NCBI GenBank assembly: GCA_003956705.1
Contig: QZCP01000032.1
Span: 95,212-159,211, forward strand
Source of the DNA: Brevipalpus yothersi
Lineage: Eukaryota > Arthropoda > Arachnida > Trombidiformes > Tenuipalpidae
Direction: 5' to 3'
Length of the DNA stretch: 64,000 nt
This document shows, in pieces, positions 38,829 to 50,341 of this stretch. Each line of letters starts with the position of its first letter. Positions within the stretch are counted from its first letter, which is position 1. The position numbers were made by a program, and so were the translations under genes. The notes beneath the pieces were generated by a model, which was not told where the DNA came from, did no database searches, and saw only the letters and a list, made by a program, of their open reading frames with translations.

Positions 38829-41800
38829 CCTCTTGATTTCCCATGGAAGATTGAGTCCAAGAAAATAGACAATTGAATGTGTGTGTGTGCTCTGGTGGCT
38901 GTGTAACACTGCAACAGTGAACATTTAGACCATGTAAGCTCAATGAATTGAATCTGTGGAGAGAAAAAAAACTGAGATAGAGAGGAACCGATAGGAAAAA
39001 ATAGTGGAGAATAGATATTGACGAACCCAAGGAAACTGAGGAAAGGACACCCAAGAGTCCGTCGGGTGAAGAGGACGTAGTTTGAAGCTGTATTCTCTAT
39101 CTATCTCTCTTGAGTAAGAAAATCATAGTGAAAGCGAAAACATTATTATTTTGCCAGCTTCAAAAGAAACTGTATCAGGACATTGAAGTAAAGAAAGAGG
39201 AAGAGAAAGAAGGCAAGAGAGTAAAGACGAGAAAAGACTAACAAGAGGAAAGTCTTCTTCTCTTGAAAAAAAAGTAGTCTCTCTGAGTATTCTGTCTTTT
39301 TTGGTCTCTTCTGTGTATTTGGGTGTATATATGTGTGTGTGTATGTGTCACTGAAGAGAGAAGAAAAAAAATCGATATACTTACTGTAGATGGTGGATGA
39401 TTGTGCTTCCATTCAGTGGATTTCTTTATCATGGCAACTTTTCACTTTGTAACTGGCTTTGATTGTGCTTCACTCTTCCCATTTTTTCTCATTGAATTGT
39501 GTGTATGTGTGTGAGATAGATACACTTTCATCTAACTAAGTTTCAAATATGCAAAGCTTGATCCAAAGTTTTTCTTTCTCTCTCTTCTATTCATATCATG
39601 TTGTTTCTTTTTCGATTAGTGAGGTAGTTTAGATGAGGGGAAAGGTTTTTAGTGGTGGGCTTAGATTTTCGAGCTGAATTCTGAGGAGGGAATCTTTTTT
39701 CTCGGTGATTTTTTTTGAATATTGATGAGATGCGTCAATCGGATGTGGAACTGTTGTTGTACACTTTAGATGTCGATTGAAGATTTCAAATTCTCAAAAA
39801 TAGATGAATTTTTTTGTAGTGTATGAATCTTTTACTACAAGAATTTCTTCAAAGATACAACTCTAAGATAAGAGAATAAACATTCTCTGTTTTCACCGTT
39901 GAGTAGACTGAGAATTCTAGAGGAGATAGAGATTATCAGAATTCCCAATAGTCCAATCTCTTTGAACATACCAAAAATTCATCCATCAATCATGAGGTTG
40001 CATCAATTTCATTTCGATCGTTTTTCAGAGATGAAAACCCCCTTCTCTACAATTCTCCATGCCTGTATTTCCAAAACAGTTTTTAAAGATATTAGCATTC
40101 CAAGGCAATATTATGATACATGTGTTTACCAGGCCCCAAAACTGAATGCTTCAAAAAATAGTCACTTTGCTCTGGTAAGAAACTCTCGTTCAAGAGAGAT
40201 CATGAAAATTAAATTTGTGGATTCAAAGTGGACTTTGATGTTCTATCTTAGTTACATAAAAATTTGAAACATTTCATTAGTTTCCATCAAAATTTTTCCT
40301 ATTTATCAGTCCCACTCAAATCACGAAACTTTTTCTCAATATACTTTAAGCAATTTTTTCCAAAACATCATCAAGCTTCTCTCACTATTTTTCGAATATA
40401 TCTGATTGAGTTCTGTCAAAGTCAATAAAAGCCATCTAGAGTTATAGTCTAGTTTTTGAAAGAGAGAGAGAGAGAGATAGAATTCATTTCCTCATGATAA
40501 AAAATTACCAGGCATCAGTAAAGTCAAACATGATTCTCATGAAATTGACTGAATCATGAAAGACTTGATATCCTCAGGATAGTCAAGCTCTTCTGGAAGG
40601 TGTGAAGTTACTCCTTGCAACACTAGTTCCATAGGAAAGGAAATCAAATCCAAACACAGTGTGTGTGTGTTCATGTCCAATGTCCACACTATTTGTGGAT
40701 AGGCCAAGTGAGAGCTTTGATTCTGGGAAATAGGCTATAATCTTGTGTAAACATGCATTTTCGAATATACAGTGGGTGGATAGAATGTTCACCCAAATCA
40801 ACTAGATTTGGAATGGCCTGAAGGATAATGGCTACTCTAGCATTGTAGGCAGCATTGGATTCAAAATTTTCTATCAACATTCAGAAGTGATTTGAGAGAG
40901 AAAGAAAGAAAAAAAGATTTATATATCCTGTTGGTGTTGATCTTTCGCAAAGTTTAAAATACAAAAGTCAATAAGAGATAGAGAGAGATATATAGAAAAT
41001 TTGCCAATCTTCGAATCAACTAGTCAAATAAAACGATAATGGAATAGATAATTTTGGATTCAAAATATGTGAAAAATTTAGCCCTTCTACAGAATAAATT
41101 GGTGCCTCTAATAAGTATCTTTTTATAATTGACTAACATGCCTCATGAGGTTACTATGAAAGTGTTCTCGATTTTTTTCAACAAAAATTAGCACTTTAGT
41201 TAGCTGCTCTTAGAATTTAATCTCACGTTCTATCAAAAATTAGTATCATCTGAAGCAGAGAATCTTTCTTTGACTAAATTTGAGATAAAAAGCATCCATT
41301 TGATTGACCCAATTGATCTAGAATCTGATTTGATATCGATTTTGTTTATAAATTATGAATATGCTCTTTTTTCTCCGTTTTCAATCGTTTCGTTTTTCTT
41401 TACCATCGACAAGTTATACTAAGAAATCACTCTCGATCATGAATTCGCATCGAATATTGTAACAATCATTATATGAGTTGGACACGTGTACTTAGATCAA
41501 TCGATTGATGAGCCATACAGTTTTGAACTGTTTCCTGGAATTGATTTTTTTCTCCAGCCAAGATTATTGAGAATCAAGATTGAAAGTTCAGAAATAAATT
41601 GGAATTTTTGTGTATCCCATATTGAGCCACAAGCATGGCCTCATCGAATGAACAATCACAAGTGTCTAGTTTCATTATCTCATTTCAGTATTTCAGCTTC
41701 ATTCTCATTTTTGGTTCTCTCTACACTGAGTAGGGAGAGTCTCGTTAGAAAATGATTTTATTCCTTATAATAGGCTCCTTAAATCTTTTTTGAATCTCTT

Positions 41801-42814
41801 AATTTCAATTTGCTCCTAGTGCCTTGGAGGAAAAAGTTGATTTCAAAATGAAGTGTGTGTTTGAAATGATTTTTCTTCTCTTGCATGCAGAAAGTGATGG
41901 TCGGAATGTGTTCAGCTACTTTTGAAATTATATGATTTGAAATTTATTTTCCATTCATACTGTAATTATTTCTTCTTCTCCATCAAACTGTTTGTTCTAA
42001 TATCGCTCAGGGGAAAAAAATTCAGTCAAGTTCATGAAGCTTCCAGTCTGGAACACTTTCAAATTGTGTCTTCATCATTGAAAAAAACTGCAGTCGCCAC
42101 CTCTAGGAATATGAGATCACTTTATGTGCACCAGAACTTAGAAATTTGACCCACCTTGTTAAAATTCAGAGGAATTCTCTCAAAACTTACAAGTTCTGAA
42201 ACAATTGTCAAAATCCTCTCGAAAAATATGCTCTCTTAAAGAATAATCGTATTCAGAGCACATATCTATAGGAGAAAAAACTGAACAGATCACTTTGAAG
42301 CGACTCTGAATTATTAATGTGATTTCTATTCACAAAGTTTAAGAAATAGTTTTTCCAGAATCTAATGTACTTGCCATTGCATAAATCATTCTAATATCTT
42401 TCTTATTTTTTTTCTCATCCTCTTCAGACTACAGAACAATGGAGAAGAGTTTTCTTGATGGCTGGTTTTATTCATGCATGTGGTGTGATATTTTATGCTA
42501 TATTCGCTTCCGGTGAACTTCAACCATGGTCAGAGCCTCCACCTGATCCGGATCATATACCCAATTGGAAGTTAAGACAAATGTCTATCAAAGGTGTTCA
42601 TCCACCACCGGAAGCTAACGGTGACATACCTCCAAGTGATCAAATGGCTGGAGGGTACAATTATTACGGTGCTACTGGACAGCCTGCCCAATATACATCA
42701 AGCGGAGCTCCAATTCAGCAGCAAACGTCTTTTTATGAAACTCGACAAGAATACTCACAACCGCCACCCACCGATCGGTATATGCACGGCTCCATATTGG
42801 ATAGAGAATATTGA
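15500..42814 (+). CDS. VGlut: vesicular glutamate transporter (SLC17 family, VGLUT)
   Basis: A 12-helix major-facilitator protein that loads glutamate into synaptic vesicles. Recognised exons: about 15500-15648, 20991-21083, 24877-25126, 30246-30391, 30534-30648, 32000-32087, 32333-32419, 34292-34428, 35453-35602, 36166-36298, 37167-37277, 37433-37560 and 42428-42814. All junctions are GT-AG, all phases agree and the stop is TGA at 42812-42814; about 657 residues. VGLUT signatures: SFGIRCNLGVA, YLVTQVPGG, RILQGLVEGVTYPACHGIW, ERSRLATLAFCGSYAGAV, NFCRSWTFYLLL, PIGGQIADHLR, NVRKLFNCGGFGMEA, GFNVNHLDIAPRYASILMG and VIFYAIFASGELQPW. The C-terminal tail is Pro/Gln/Tyr-rich (PPPDPDHIP, QPPPTDRYMHG). 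The first coding exon is not resolved: its frame (GFLDNLNVFVSQAKEQLRLF) is open back to a TGA at 15497-15499 but has no ATG, so an upstream exon is missing. Possible acceptors are at 15545 and 15548. Confidence 0.95.
20319..20385. repeat. (GA)n microsatellite with one undetermined base
   Basis: About 67 bp of GA repeats containing an N at 20372, seen directly. Confidence 0.95.
20530..20587. repeat. (CT)n microsatellite
   Basis: About 58 bp of CT repeats, 144 bp downstream of the (GA)n tract in the same intron and complementary to it. Confidence 0.95.
22486..22544. repeat. (GA)n microsatellite
   Basis: Pure GA run in VGLUT intron 2, seen directly. Confidence 0.95.
22882..22918. repeat. (GA)n microsatellite
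   Basis: GA run in VGLUT intron 2, followed 70 bp later by a shorter CT run that could pair with it. Confidence 0.95.
27505..27539. repeat. (CT)n microsatellite
   Basis: CT run in VGLUT intron 3, seen directly. Confidence 0.9.
29125..29171. repeat. (GAAA)n-(GA)n compound microsatellite
   Basis: Tetranucleotide AAAG units pass into pure GA units, seen directly. Confidence 0.9.
31060..31104. repeat. (CT)n microsatellite
   Basis: CT run in VGLUT intron 5, followed by CCCTCT variants. A (GA)n tract lies about 500 bp downstream in the same intron. Confidence 0.9.
31597..31620. repeat. (GA)n microsatellite
   Basis: GA run in the same VGLUT intron as the CT run at 31060-31104. Confidence 0.85.
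32420..34291 (+). other. VGLUT intron 7
   Basis: 1.9-kb AT-rich intron between the exon ending CFYFYG and the exon starting ACGLAW. No structured repeat. The minus-strand open frame 33069-33449 is discussed under rejected items. Confidence 0.7.
35969..36031. repeat. (GAAA)n-(GA)n compound microsatellite
   Basis: Compound purine repeat in the 563-bp VGLUT intron 9, seen directly. Confidence 0.9.
37670..37715. repeat. (GT)n microsatellite with TATG interruptions
   Basis: GT repeats near the 5' end of VGLUT intron 12, seen directly. Confidence 0.9.
38023..38084. repeat. (CT)n microsatellite
   Basis: About 62 bp of CT in VGLUT intron 12. Confidence 0.95.
38749..38826. repeat. (CT)n microsatellite
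   Basis: About 78 bp of CT with one TT interruption near the middle. The arginine/glutamate-rich minus-strand open frames across it are artefacts of the repeat. Confidence 0.95.
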
Positions 42815-44944
42815 TTATTCTCCATTCAAGTATTAGCAGCATCAACACCACCAACAACAATAATTCTAACAATAATATCGTGATTAACTTCTTAAAATGA
42901 GTGAAAAAAAAACACATGAACGAAACACATGACCACATATTCTATCTTCCATGATGGATACTCATCGAAAATAAAAGTTCAAGGACAATAAGTGTAATGA
43001 CAATATATAATACTAATAATAATAAGTCAACACTGCAATCTCAATAATATGGGGAAGAGAAGGAGAAAGAAAGACTTATGTTTGGGTCTTTTTGTGTCTA
43101 TTTAAAGACAAAAAATCAATTATCATTAATGCCTGAGAATCGAATTCTTTTTTCGATTCATCTCTCATCATCCATACTTCTGGAAACATTCCACCAATGA
43201 AGATGAAAAATGATGGATTCAAAAATCATCTTCACAATCAGCTCAGCTGTCCATTCTACTTTGTTGGGCACTCAAAAAATTGTGTTTAAATGTTGCTTGT
43301 TTGAAGGCAATTGAATTGTAGGAGAAAAAGAAATGTTGTTATTTCAATCATCATCACTTGATCAGCCACCCAAGAATCAATTGTGTCTATAAAAAGAAGA
43401 TAAAGTTTTTTATATTTTTCTGTTCAAGTATACATATACATATATATATATTGAGACAAATCTTTTTCTCATCTCTATGTCATCAGTTTTCATTATCAAA
43501 AAAAAAATTGTCTAGAATAATGCCAGAATTTTCAGAATCACTCCAGCTATAATCGATGCTCATTCATCCAGCCATCTTTCTCTTTCTCTTTCTCAATCTT
43601 TCGTCCTCTCAGTGTGTGTGTATGTAATAATGAGCCTAAAATTTTCAACATTCCTCCAAGATTCCTCCAGAATTCCTGCATAATAATAATAACAATAAGT
43701 CCACTCTTGGACCCATCTGGAACAAGTCATCTTGTGTTTGTCATCCGATGGTAAAGACTTTCTCCATCTCTTTCTCTGGTATTTTGAGAGGAAAAAAATT
43801 CATTAGCCTGATAGACTGGTGTTTATTGCTTTCGAGTGTGAAAAAAAACTGTTTTTCCTGTTAACAACCATAAGAATATATCGATAAAAAAAATTGCTTG
43901 TTGATCACTTACCAACATGAGTGGAGGTTGCAGTTGAGTTTTAATTTGAAACTTTTTGATCCAAATAAAAACCGATTTAGGGCAGAAGTGATAAAGAAAA
44001 AAAATATATATATTCACAAACATAGTGTTTAACAAACTTTAACACTGCCCTGTGAATATGCATCTTCTTCATAATCTTCTCATTCTTCTTCTTCTTCTTC
44101 CTCTTCTTAATCAGTGATTTTTGATTGATTATTGAGAAGAGATCAGAGTGCTCCTGGATGCTGTTTTTATTGCCTCTTTTGTGTTTGACCAAATTTTTTC
44201 TGTTCCCATTTTGTGTCAACCATTGTGTTCACCAAATTTCATTGGTATTGTTCAATTTTAAACTAGAATGTTTCAAGGTTTGATGTTTTTCTTTTTTCCA
44301 AATTAGAAACAAAAAAATTGACGAAAAAAAAATAATAATTCCATTTGAATCATGCTTATTGAGAATCAAAATGAGCAAAAAAATAAGCCTCGCATAATCA
44401 ATAACTAATTGAATATTCAATCATGATCTCGATAAAAAAAACATCCAATTGTAAATGTATTAACGAATTAAATCTACAATGACAATCTCATTGAAAATTT
44501 GAAAAAAAATTGACTCTCTTTCTTCGCCCACTTCAATCATCTTTATTATTATATGAATATTCCAAAAAAAAAATTCACAAGACCATGATGATATTCGAAA
44601 ATCGCGCACAGTAAAATAAGCCCATATCAAGTCTGTTGTGAAACCTTTTTTCCTAAACTTTAATTATCCATATGAATTGATTTTAATTGTGTGTGTAAAG
44701 CACACATAGAGACAAGTGTCGAGTGAAACTTAATGTCAATCGTTCCGCTTCCTCATTCCTCACACAGTAAATGTCATCTGAAAATTTTCCATCATGTCGA
44801 TATACATATATATATATATCATCTGATCATGAAGTTATCTGTTCATGAATTTTTTTCACAATCTGAGTTTCTCACTTTCGATTGTTGTGGAGAGATGTTT
44901 CGTGTGCATTTACACAAACTTTAAATCAAACTGCTACTACCAAA
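42815..44944 (+). other. VGLUT 3' UTR and intergenic region
   Basis: 2.1 kb of AT-rich DNA containing the VGLUT 3' UTR and the LINS-like gene 5' flank. No coding exon is recognised. Confidence 0.6.
42970..42975 (+). terminator. polyadenylation signal candidate for VGLUT
   Basis: AATAAA hexamer 155 bases past the VGLUT stop codon. Confidence 0.45.
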
Positions 44945-46138
44945 ATGGATGTCAATCTAGCTTCACGATTGAGTGGAATCCTTTTGGAGTCAGATAATCG
45001 AAGCAGCATCTCTTTCGACGAATGGTTTGGCATGTTTCAAGATGCTTCCACTTTGTCCGATGAGTATAGTAAATATTTGGCCAAAATGCTTGTCAAAAAA
45101 ATTGAACCAAATCCGCTTACCAAAGTATTGAAAATTCAAACTCATTGCGTTGGCGAAACTTGTTCAATTGTAAAAAATTTGAAGATTGACTGTGAAAATG
45201 CTGCCTCACAAATTGTGATATGGCTTACGGAACAATCGAAGCAGCACAAAGTTTACCAATGTGACCATCATTGTGCTTGTGATACACTTCAGCTTCTTAT
45301 TTTTTTCACCAACAATTTTGATGTCATTCTTGTGAGTGCAGATTTACTGGAAATCCTCTCAGAATCGTATTTATTTTTCCTCTCGCCAGACTCAAATCTG
45401 GTGCCCAATACACCCAGATGTACCCTGGAACGCTTTCTATGTCTGGTGTATTTGTGTTTGTGCAAAAATAAAGATGATGATCCTCGTCTTGCTGGAATCT
45501 GTTCAAAGATCATCGATAAAATTGCAATTGAAAAATTTTCCCAACTACCTTTGAAAAAAATTGGAACAAAAGAAGAGAAAATCTTTTCTCAAGTTTCTGA
45601 TCAACTATTAATTCGAAGGTATATCATGTGTAAGCTGGTCTTATGGGAAACAAAATTGAAACATTCACCAGAATTGTTTGAGAATAAGAATTTATCGAAT
45701 GAATTTAACAAAATAAATGAATTCATCACCGAGCATTCTTATGACACTTGTACCAACGCTGCTAGTCAACCGATTGTGAAACTTTTCCTAGAGCATGATG
45801 AAATGCTTCTCAAATCCATCACAATAATCATGAATGTTTTGTCTTCATCAGGCGATTTGGACAAAGTATGGCCAATACTAAGTTGCTTTATCAGCTCAAT
45901 AAAGCATGATGAAAGTGTTTTCATGGATTGGCTGACCTCAGATGAAGAAACTGCTCAATATGCTCTCCATTTTTTACTGGCTTTCTTTAAGCTACCAAAT
46001 TTGGAAACAGTTCTCAGTGGAGTGGAAAAAACATTTTTCATGAATCTGCTCAACAGAATCGAAAGATTATGGACAAGAAAACTTTTTCCGTATAATCCAA
46101 ATGCTCTACTTAAGTACAGGGGAAGGTTCGATGGATAA
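44945..46138 (+). CDS. LINS1: Lines homologue 1-like protein
   Basis: Single-exon frame of 397 residues from the first in-frame ATG (44945) to TAA at 46136-46138. I assign it to the Lines family (Drosophila lines, human LINS1) from C-terminal features. These are VKLFLEHDEMLLKSI (family pattern: a loop rich in EHD/EQDD before helices), ISSIKHDESVFMDWL, ALHFLLAFFKL and the closing LWTRKLFPYNPNALLKYRG, which matches the LFPYNP-type ending. The rest is alpha-helical with scattered cysteines, as expected for an ARM-like fold. Lines acts in Wingless/Hedgehog-linked patterning in flies; the biochemical role is unclear. At 397 residues it is about half the length of the human (about 757) and fly proteins, so the N-terminal half is reduced or lies in an unrecognised upstream exon. 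It is convergent with FNTA. Moderately confident of the family. Confidence 0.68.
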   Translation: MDVNLASRLSGILLESDNRSSISFDEWFGMFQDASTLSDEYSKYLAKMLVKKIEPNPLTKVLKIQTHCVGETCSIVKNLKIDCENAASQIVIWLTEQSKQHKVYQCDHHCACDTLQLLIFFTNNFDVILVSADLLEILSESYLFFLSPDSNLVPNTPRCTLERFLCLVYLCLCKNKDDDPRLAGICSKIIDKIAIEKFSQLPLKKIGTKEEKIFSQVSDQLLIRRYIMCKLVLWETKLKHSPELFENKNLSNEFNKINEFITEHSYDTCTNAASQPIVKLFLEHDEMLLKSITIIMNVLSSSGDLDKVWPILSCFISSIKHDESVFMDWLTSDEETAQYALHFLLAFFKLPNLETVLSGVEKTFFMNLLNRIERLWTRKLFPYNPNALLKYRGRFDG

Positions 46139-46654
46139 AAGAGAGAGAGACAGTATCGATCAGAATGGATGTATTCATTCGATTGAGTACTCCAAAAAGC
46201 AAGTCCAATCGGATAGAAGAGAGAAAACTCTTTCCTCTTTTACGAATGAAATTCATTTATTATTCCATCTATTATTGCATCAAGATGATTTTTGAGAGGA
46301 GAAAAATTAAATTTTTCCAAAAAGAAAATTGATTGACGATCAATGTACAAAAGTATGAACCGTTTTTTCTTGGCTGATGATGACTTGACACGACGAAAGT
46401 GTGAATGATTCGATTTAGATTTCGATTTCAATAAGGAAATACGATCTTGATGTTCTTTACGTTTTAGGGGTAGCTATAAAGAAGGCACTCTTCTCAGACC
46501 ATGGAAAGTTCCAAAGGGATCAGAGTTAAATATTCGTTGTGAAATTGATGAGATTGATGTGAAATGGAATTTGTTCATGTTGATAGAGCTAAGAGAGATC
46601 AATGACTTTTTGAATCAATGTCCATATTTGAGACGGACAAAGGTGTCAATTCTT
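46139..46654. other. convergent intergenic region, LINS-like and FNTA 3' ends
   Basis: About 516 bp between stop codons. A minus-strand AATAAA (46261-46256) could end FNTA transcripts and would place its 3' UTR over the LINS-like 3' flank. No gene seen. Confidence 0.55.
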
Positions 46655-47734
46655 TTATGTTTTGGATGAGTATTTGGCGATTAACGATCGAGATACAAAT
46701 TCCCAGTATGTTGATCGTATCGGATCCACTTGATTTTTCAATTTATCAGCTATACCAATCGCTTTATTAAGCAGAGCTTGATCAGGATTATCTTGACATG
46801 CTAGAGTCTCTTCGATGGCATCAATTTGAAAAGCCAAGCTGTGCAAAGATTCATCGACATAAAAATTGAGCGTTTGCACAAGTTGAGGAAATTTGTTGAG
46901 ACCAATTTTCTTCAGAATACCACGAAGATAGTTCCATGGACTTTCATTGCTACTCATTTTCTTAATCTTCTGTAGCACAAAAGTCACCTCGGTTGAGATA
47001 AATTTTTCATCATCAAATTTATCAAGACCTTTCACCACAAAGTAGCGATGATTCCATGCCGAATTATTGAGAACATCATTATCGATCAATTGTTCCGAGA
47101 ATTCTAATTCACCATTCCATAGATTAAAATGTGATATAACCCATTGTCGATGTTGCCATGCATGATAATTTTTACTGTCCATACCAAAGAGTTGACTAGT
47201 GAATGATTTTTCGAAATCTGGTTGATTCAATTGTTGAACAATCCATTTACGATGTTGCCATACTTGATAATTTTTGGGTGAACTTTTGATCACAGACGAT
47301 ATATAGTCCAATTCTTCACGGAGATCACACTTGAGATGTAACAATATTTTACGTCTAAATGACCATGTTGTTGAATTGGCAGGATTGTATGATATACACT
47401 CTTCGGTAACCTTTAATGAGCGTAATGAGAGTTCATTATTCTTGAAAACAGCACGAAAATAGCCATGAACATTACGAAATTGTGGTGTAAACAAAATACT
47501 CAACACATCCGGTTCCAATGGATCTGGTTGACATGGTGTTATGTCATCCCATTCTGGTCTCTGTTCATACGGTATAAATACTTTTCCATCACGATCATCT
47601 TCATCATCATCATCCTCATCCTCATCATCCTCATCACCACCACCTCCATCATCTTCCACATCATCATAATAATCATCCACATTGGAATCATTGTCCGATG
47701 GTGGTGGTTCACCATGTCTATCATCATTATCCAT
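46655..47734 (-). CDS. FNTA: protein farnesyltransferase / geranylgeranyltransferase type-1 subunit alpha
   Basis: The shared alpha subunit of the two CAAX prenyltransferases, which attach farnesyl or geranylgeranyl groups to Ras-type C-termini in the cytosol. Single exon, 359 residues from the ATG at 47734. The frame stays open further upstream but without another ATG. The PFTA helical repeats are clear: NPANSTTWSFRRKIL, SPKNYQVWQHRKWIV, DSKNYHAWQHRQWVI, NNSAWNHRYFVV and NESPWNYLRGIL. Ahead of them lies RPEWDDITP (family start of the conserved core), with KNNELSLRSLKVTEECI following. The N-terminus is a long Asp/Glu/Gly tract encoded by GAT-type repeats (about 47580-47700); vertebrate FNTA also has a disordered N-terminus, but it is proline-rich. 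No partner beta subunit is in the window. Confidence 0.95.
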   Translation of the reverse strand: MDNDDRHGEPPPSDNDSNVDDYYDDVEDDGGGGDEDDEDEDDDDEDDRDGKVFIPYEQRPEWDDITPCQPDPLEPDVLSILFTPQFRNVHGYFRAVFKNNELSLRSLKVTEECISYNPANSTTWSFRRKILLHLKCDLREELDYISSVIKSSPKNYQVWQHRKWIVQQLNQPDFEKSFTSQLFGMDSKNYHAWQHRQWVISHFNLWNGELEFSEQLIDNDVLNNSAWNHRYFVVKGLDKFDDEKFISTEVTFVLQKIKKMSSNESPWNYLRGILKKIGLNKFPQLVQTLNFYVDESLHSLAFQIDAIEETLACQDNPDQALLNKAIGIADKLKNQVDPIRSTYWEFVSRSLIAKYSSKT

Positions 47735-49131
47735 ATCACACACACAACCTAAATTATCGAAACACGTGAGACCAAGATAACCAAGATGACCAGAAAACTC
47801 CTTACCCACAGTCACAACACCACAGTCACACAATCACCCGAATGTATATAATCAAATTAAGTAATCACCACTGCAATCGAGTGTTGAATCAAAACTTTGT
47901 CAATTATTTCAAGACAATCATGATCTGATAAGTTTCAAACACAGATACCAAACATCATCGAAAAACTTTTGGTACATGTTTTGATTTATCTCAACACACA
48001 TAAACACACATGTTCACGTTTCATGTCAAGTCAATAGATTGCGCTATAATGTTACCAGTTTTTCGGTTCTTGAGTTGCTGTGTTGCTTCTGCTGAGAGAG
48101 ACTGAAAAAAGTTTTTCAACGTTTCTCTCAGCAACACACACACACACACTCAAGTTCTTGTCAAGCTTCGAGCGGAAAAAGTGTTTCACTTTCTCAATAT
48201 CGTGTGTGTTGTGTGTATTATATTCGCTCAACTCTTTTTTTTTGCCCAAGAAACGTTTGAACGTTTGGTAATATTTGAGAGAGGAAGAGAAGATAGAAAG
48301 AAAAATATATGAATATTAATTTTTGTTAAATTTATATTAATTGAATTTCACTTTTGTCCTGACATTCGGAGAGAAAGTCTTTCAAAGTATATCTCACACA
48401 CTTGTCTCTATCGTTCTGTATATACTTACACAAGTTTCATCGTTTCGGTTTGCATCTTACTTACTTTATTTTGTTGGATCTTTTCAAATACACACAGTTT
48501 TTTTGCTGGATTCCCGAGCTACCTGTCAAGTGTATAAGTGGACATCATTTCTGTTGTTGCATCATTTGAATGTGTTTGAATATCTGGCTGTCTATGTGTG
48601 TGTGTGAATGTCAATATTCAATGATTGTCTGTGATGGGCAATTCAATTGATTGTCAAACGAAAGTTATGTGTCATCGTTATATGTCATCGATAAGTGTGT
48701 GTGTGAGTGAGAGAGGAACTGTTAATGTGTTGTGATTAATTGTGATTAATTATATTATCAATTGAATTTAAATTTCATTTCTTGAAAGACGAATTACAAA
48801 TGTGTGTATGTTTTACAGTAGATTGATTTAAATTTTATTTAGAATCATCAAAATCACCATATACATTATTACTTCCAATATTGTTTCAACGAGTTATATT
48901 TTGTTTTACTGTTGATCGCTCATCACTTTTTTTTGGCGGGCGAATTTTATCACGAAAAAGTTTCCTATTCTTGTTTCAGTGGGTGGCAATCATTATCATT
49001 ATTATTATTATTGTGATTTGATTTTCCATTAAATACATTGATCATCAATCAGCTGTGATACTAAATCTAATCATGAATCAACGGATATCGATTTGATCGA
49101 TAAAAGAAACAAAAAAATCAGTGAAAAAAAA
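47735..49131. other. divergent intergenic region between FNTA and the GPCR
   Basis: 1.4 kb of AT-rich DNA with short (CA)/(GT) runs (near 48136-48150 and 48695-48710). It must contain the FNTA promoter and the 5' UTR of the receptor. No coding sequence recognised. Confidence 0.55.
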
Positions 49132-50266
49132 ATGTTCAAGATAGATCCACATCAAAGTGCATGGAAAACTCTATCTCTATTATTTTTCTGTGTAAGTGAT
49201 ATTGGAACTATTTAATTTTCTTTTCATCAATCTTTTCTACCCTGAAAGTTTGACAATGAACTCACTATAAATTTGCATACATAACTAGATATGCACATCA
49301 TGTGTGTGTGTTATACATGTTATGGGTTACAATATTTTCAATTATCATCAAGTGACTTTTGAGTAATTGATACATCATCATCCTTCTTATCCTTTTCTTT
49401 CCTCAGATTTTCATCAATGTTACCAATCAAACAGTTAATATAGCTAATCCATCATCTCCATCATCATCTTCATCCGTCACCTCATCACCATATTTATCCA
49501 TATCAGATCAACTCATTCAATCCCAACGATGTAAATATCTACAGGATAAGATTAATAGAAATAAGTTACTTACCATAGATAATGATGATCAAGGTTTGTA
49601 TCATATATTATATATGCCTACTGCATTCTTTTTCTTTTTGCCACCCAAAAAAAAGTATGTCTATCTGTATATGTGTTTATATACACACAGACAAACTTGA
49701 TGACAAACTATCTAAACTTATAAATCATCTATCACTACCACACTACCATTATTATTATTATTGTTATCTATCATCCATCATTTTGCTCGAAAATTGTTTC
49801 GTTTACATATAATGATCACCATCCTTCTCTCTCTCTCTTTCTTTCTCTATCTATCTGTTACTCTCTCTTTTTTCTGTGTATATATATTCATGTTGAATGT
49901 ATATACACATCCAGTAAACATGGTACCAACAAATAAGCCATCATGTGAGCCCACTTTCGATGGTATACTGTGTTGGGAACCAGTGGCCAGTGGAACTGTC
50001 CATCAAATTAAATGCTCCGATTTTTTGGAAGGATCTCAGTTGGGCATATTTTATGATGGTAAGTTAGAAATCGATTCCTCTGTTATTCCTTAGCTTTTTC
50101 TCTCTGTCTTCTTGTTTCTCTCTTCCTGTTCGTCTAACTTATCTTTCCCAAAACTCATTGGATTGGAGCTAAATTGAGCAATATTGTGGGTCTTCAAAAG
50201 ATTTTACTAGCATCTGTAAATACTTTTACACACACACAAAATTTTTCACAACTTCTCACAATCGGA

Positions 50267-50341
<75 letters not shown>

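Larger units (their letters stand above)
37561..42427 (+). other. VGLUT intron 12
   Basis: 4.9-kb intron before the last exon. It contains (GT)n at 37670-37715 and (CT)n at 38023-38084 and 38749-38826. The remainder is AT-rich with short open frames of no recognised family. Confidence 0.75.

Noticed and set aside
38688..39054. Overlapping Arg/Glu-rich frames on the minus strand
   Set aside because: They are translations of the (CT)n microsatellite in three frames, not proteins. The same applies to 22326-22561 and 50174-50391.
39899..40267. 122-codon open frame on the plus strand in VGLUT intron 12
   Set aside because: No ATG at its start, no recognisable domain, and no splice phase connecting it to the flanking VGLUT exons, which join perfectly without it.
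47465..47752. 95-codon plus-strand frame rich in Ile
   Set aside because: Antisense shadow of the acidic GAT-type repeat in FNTA.
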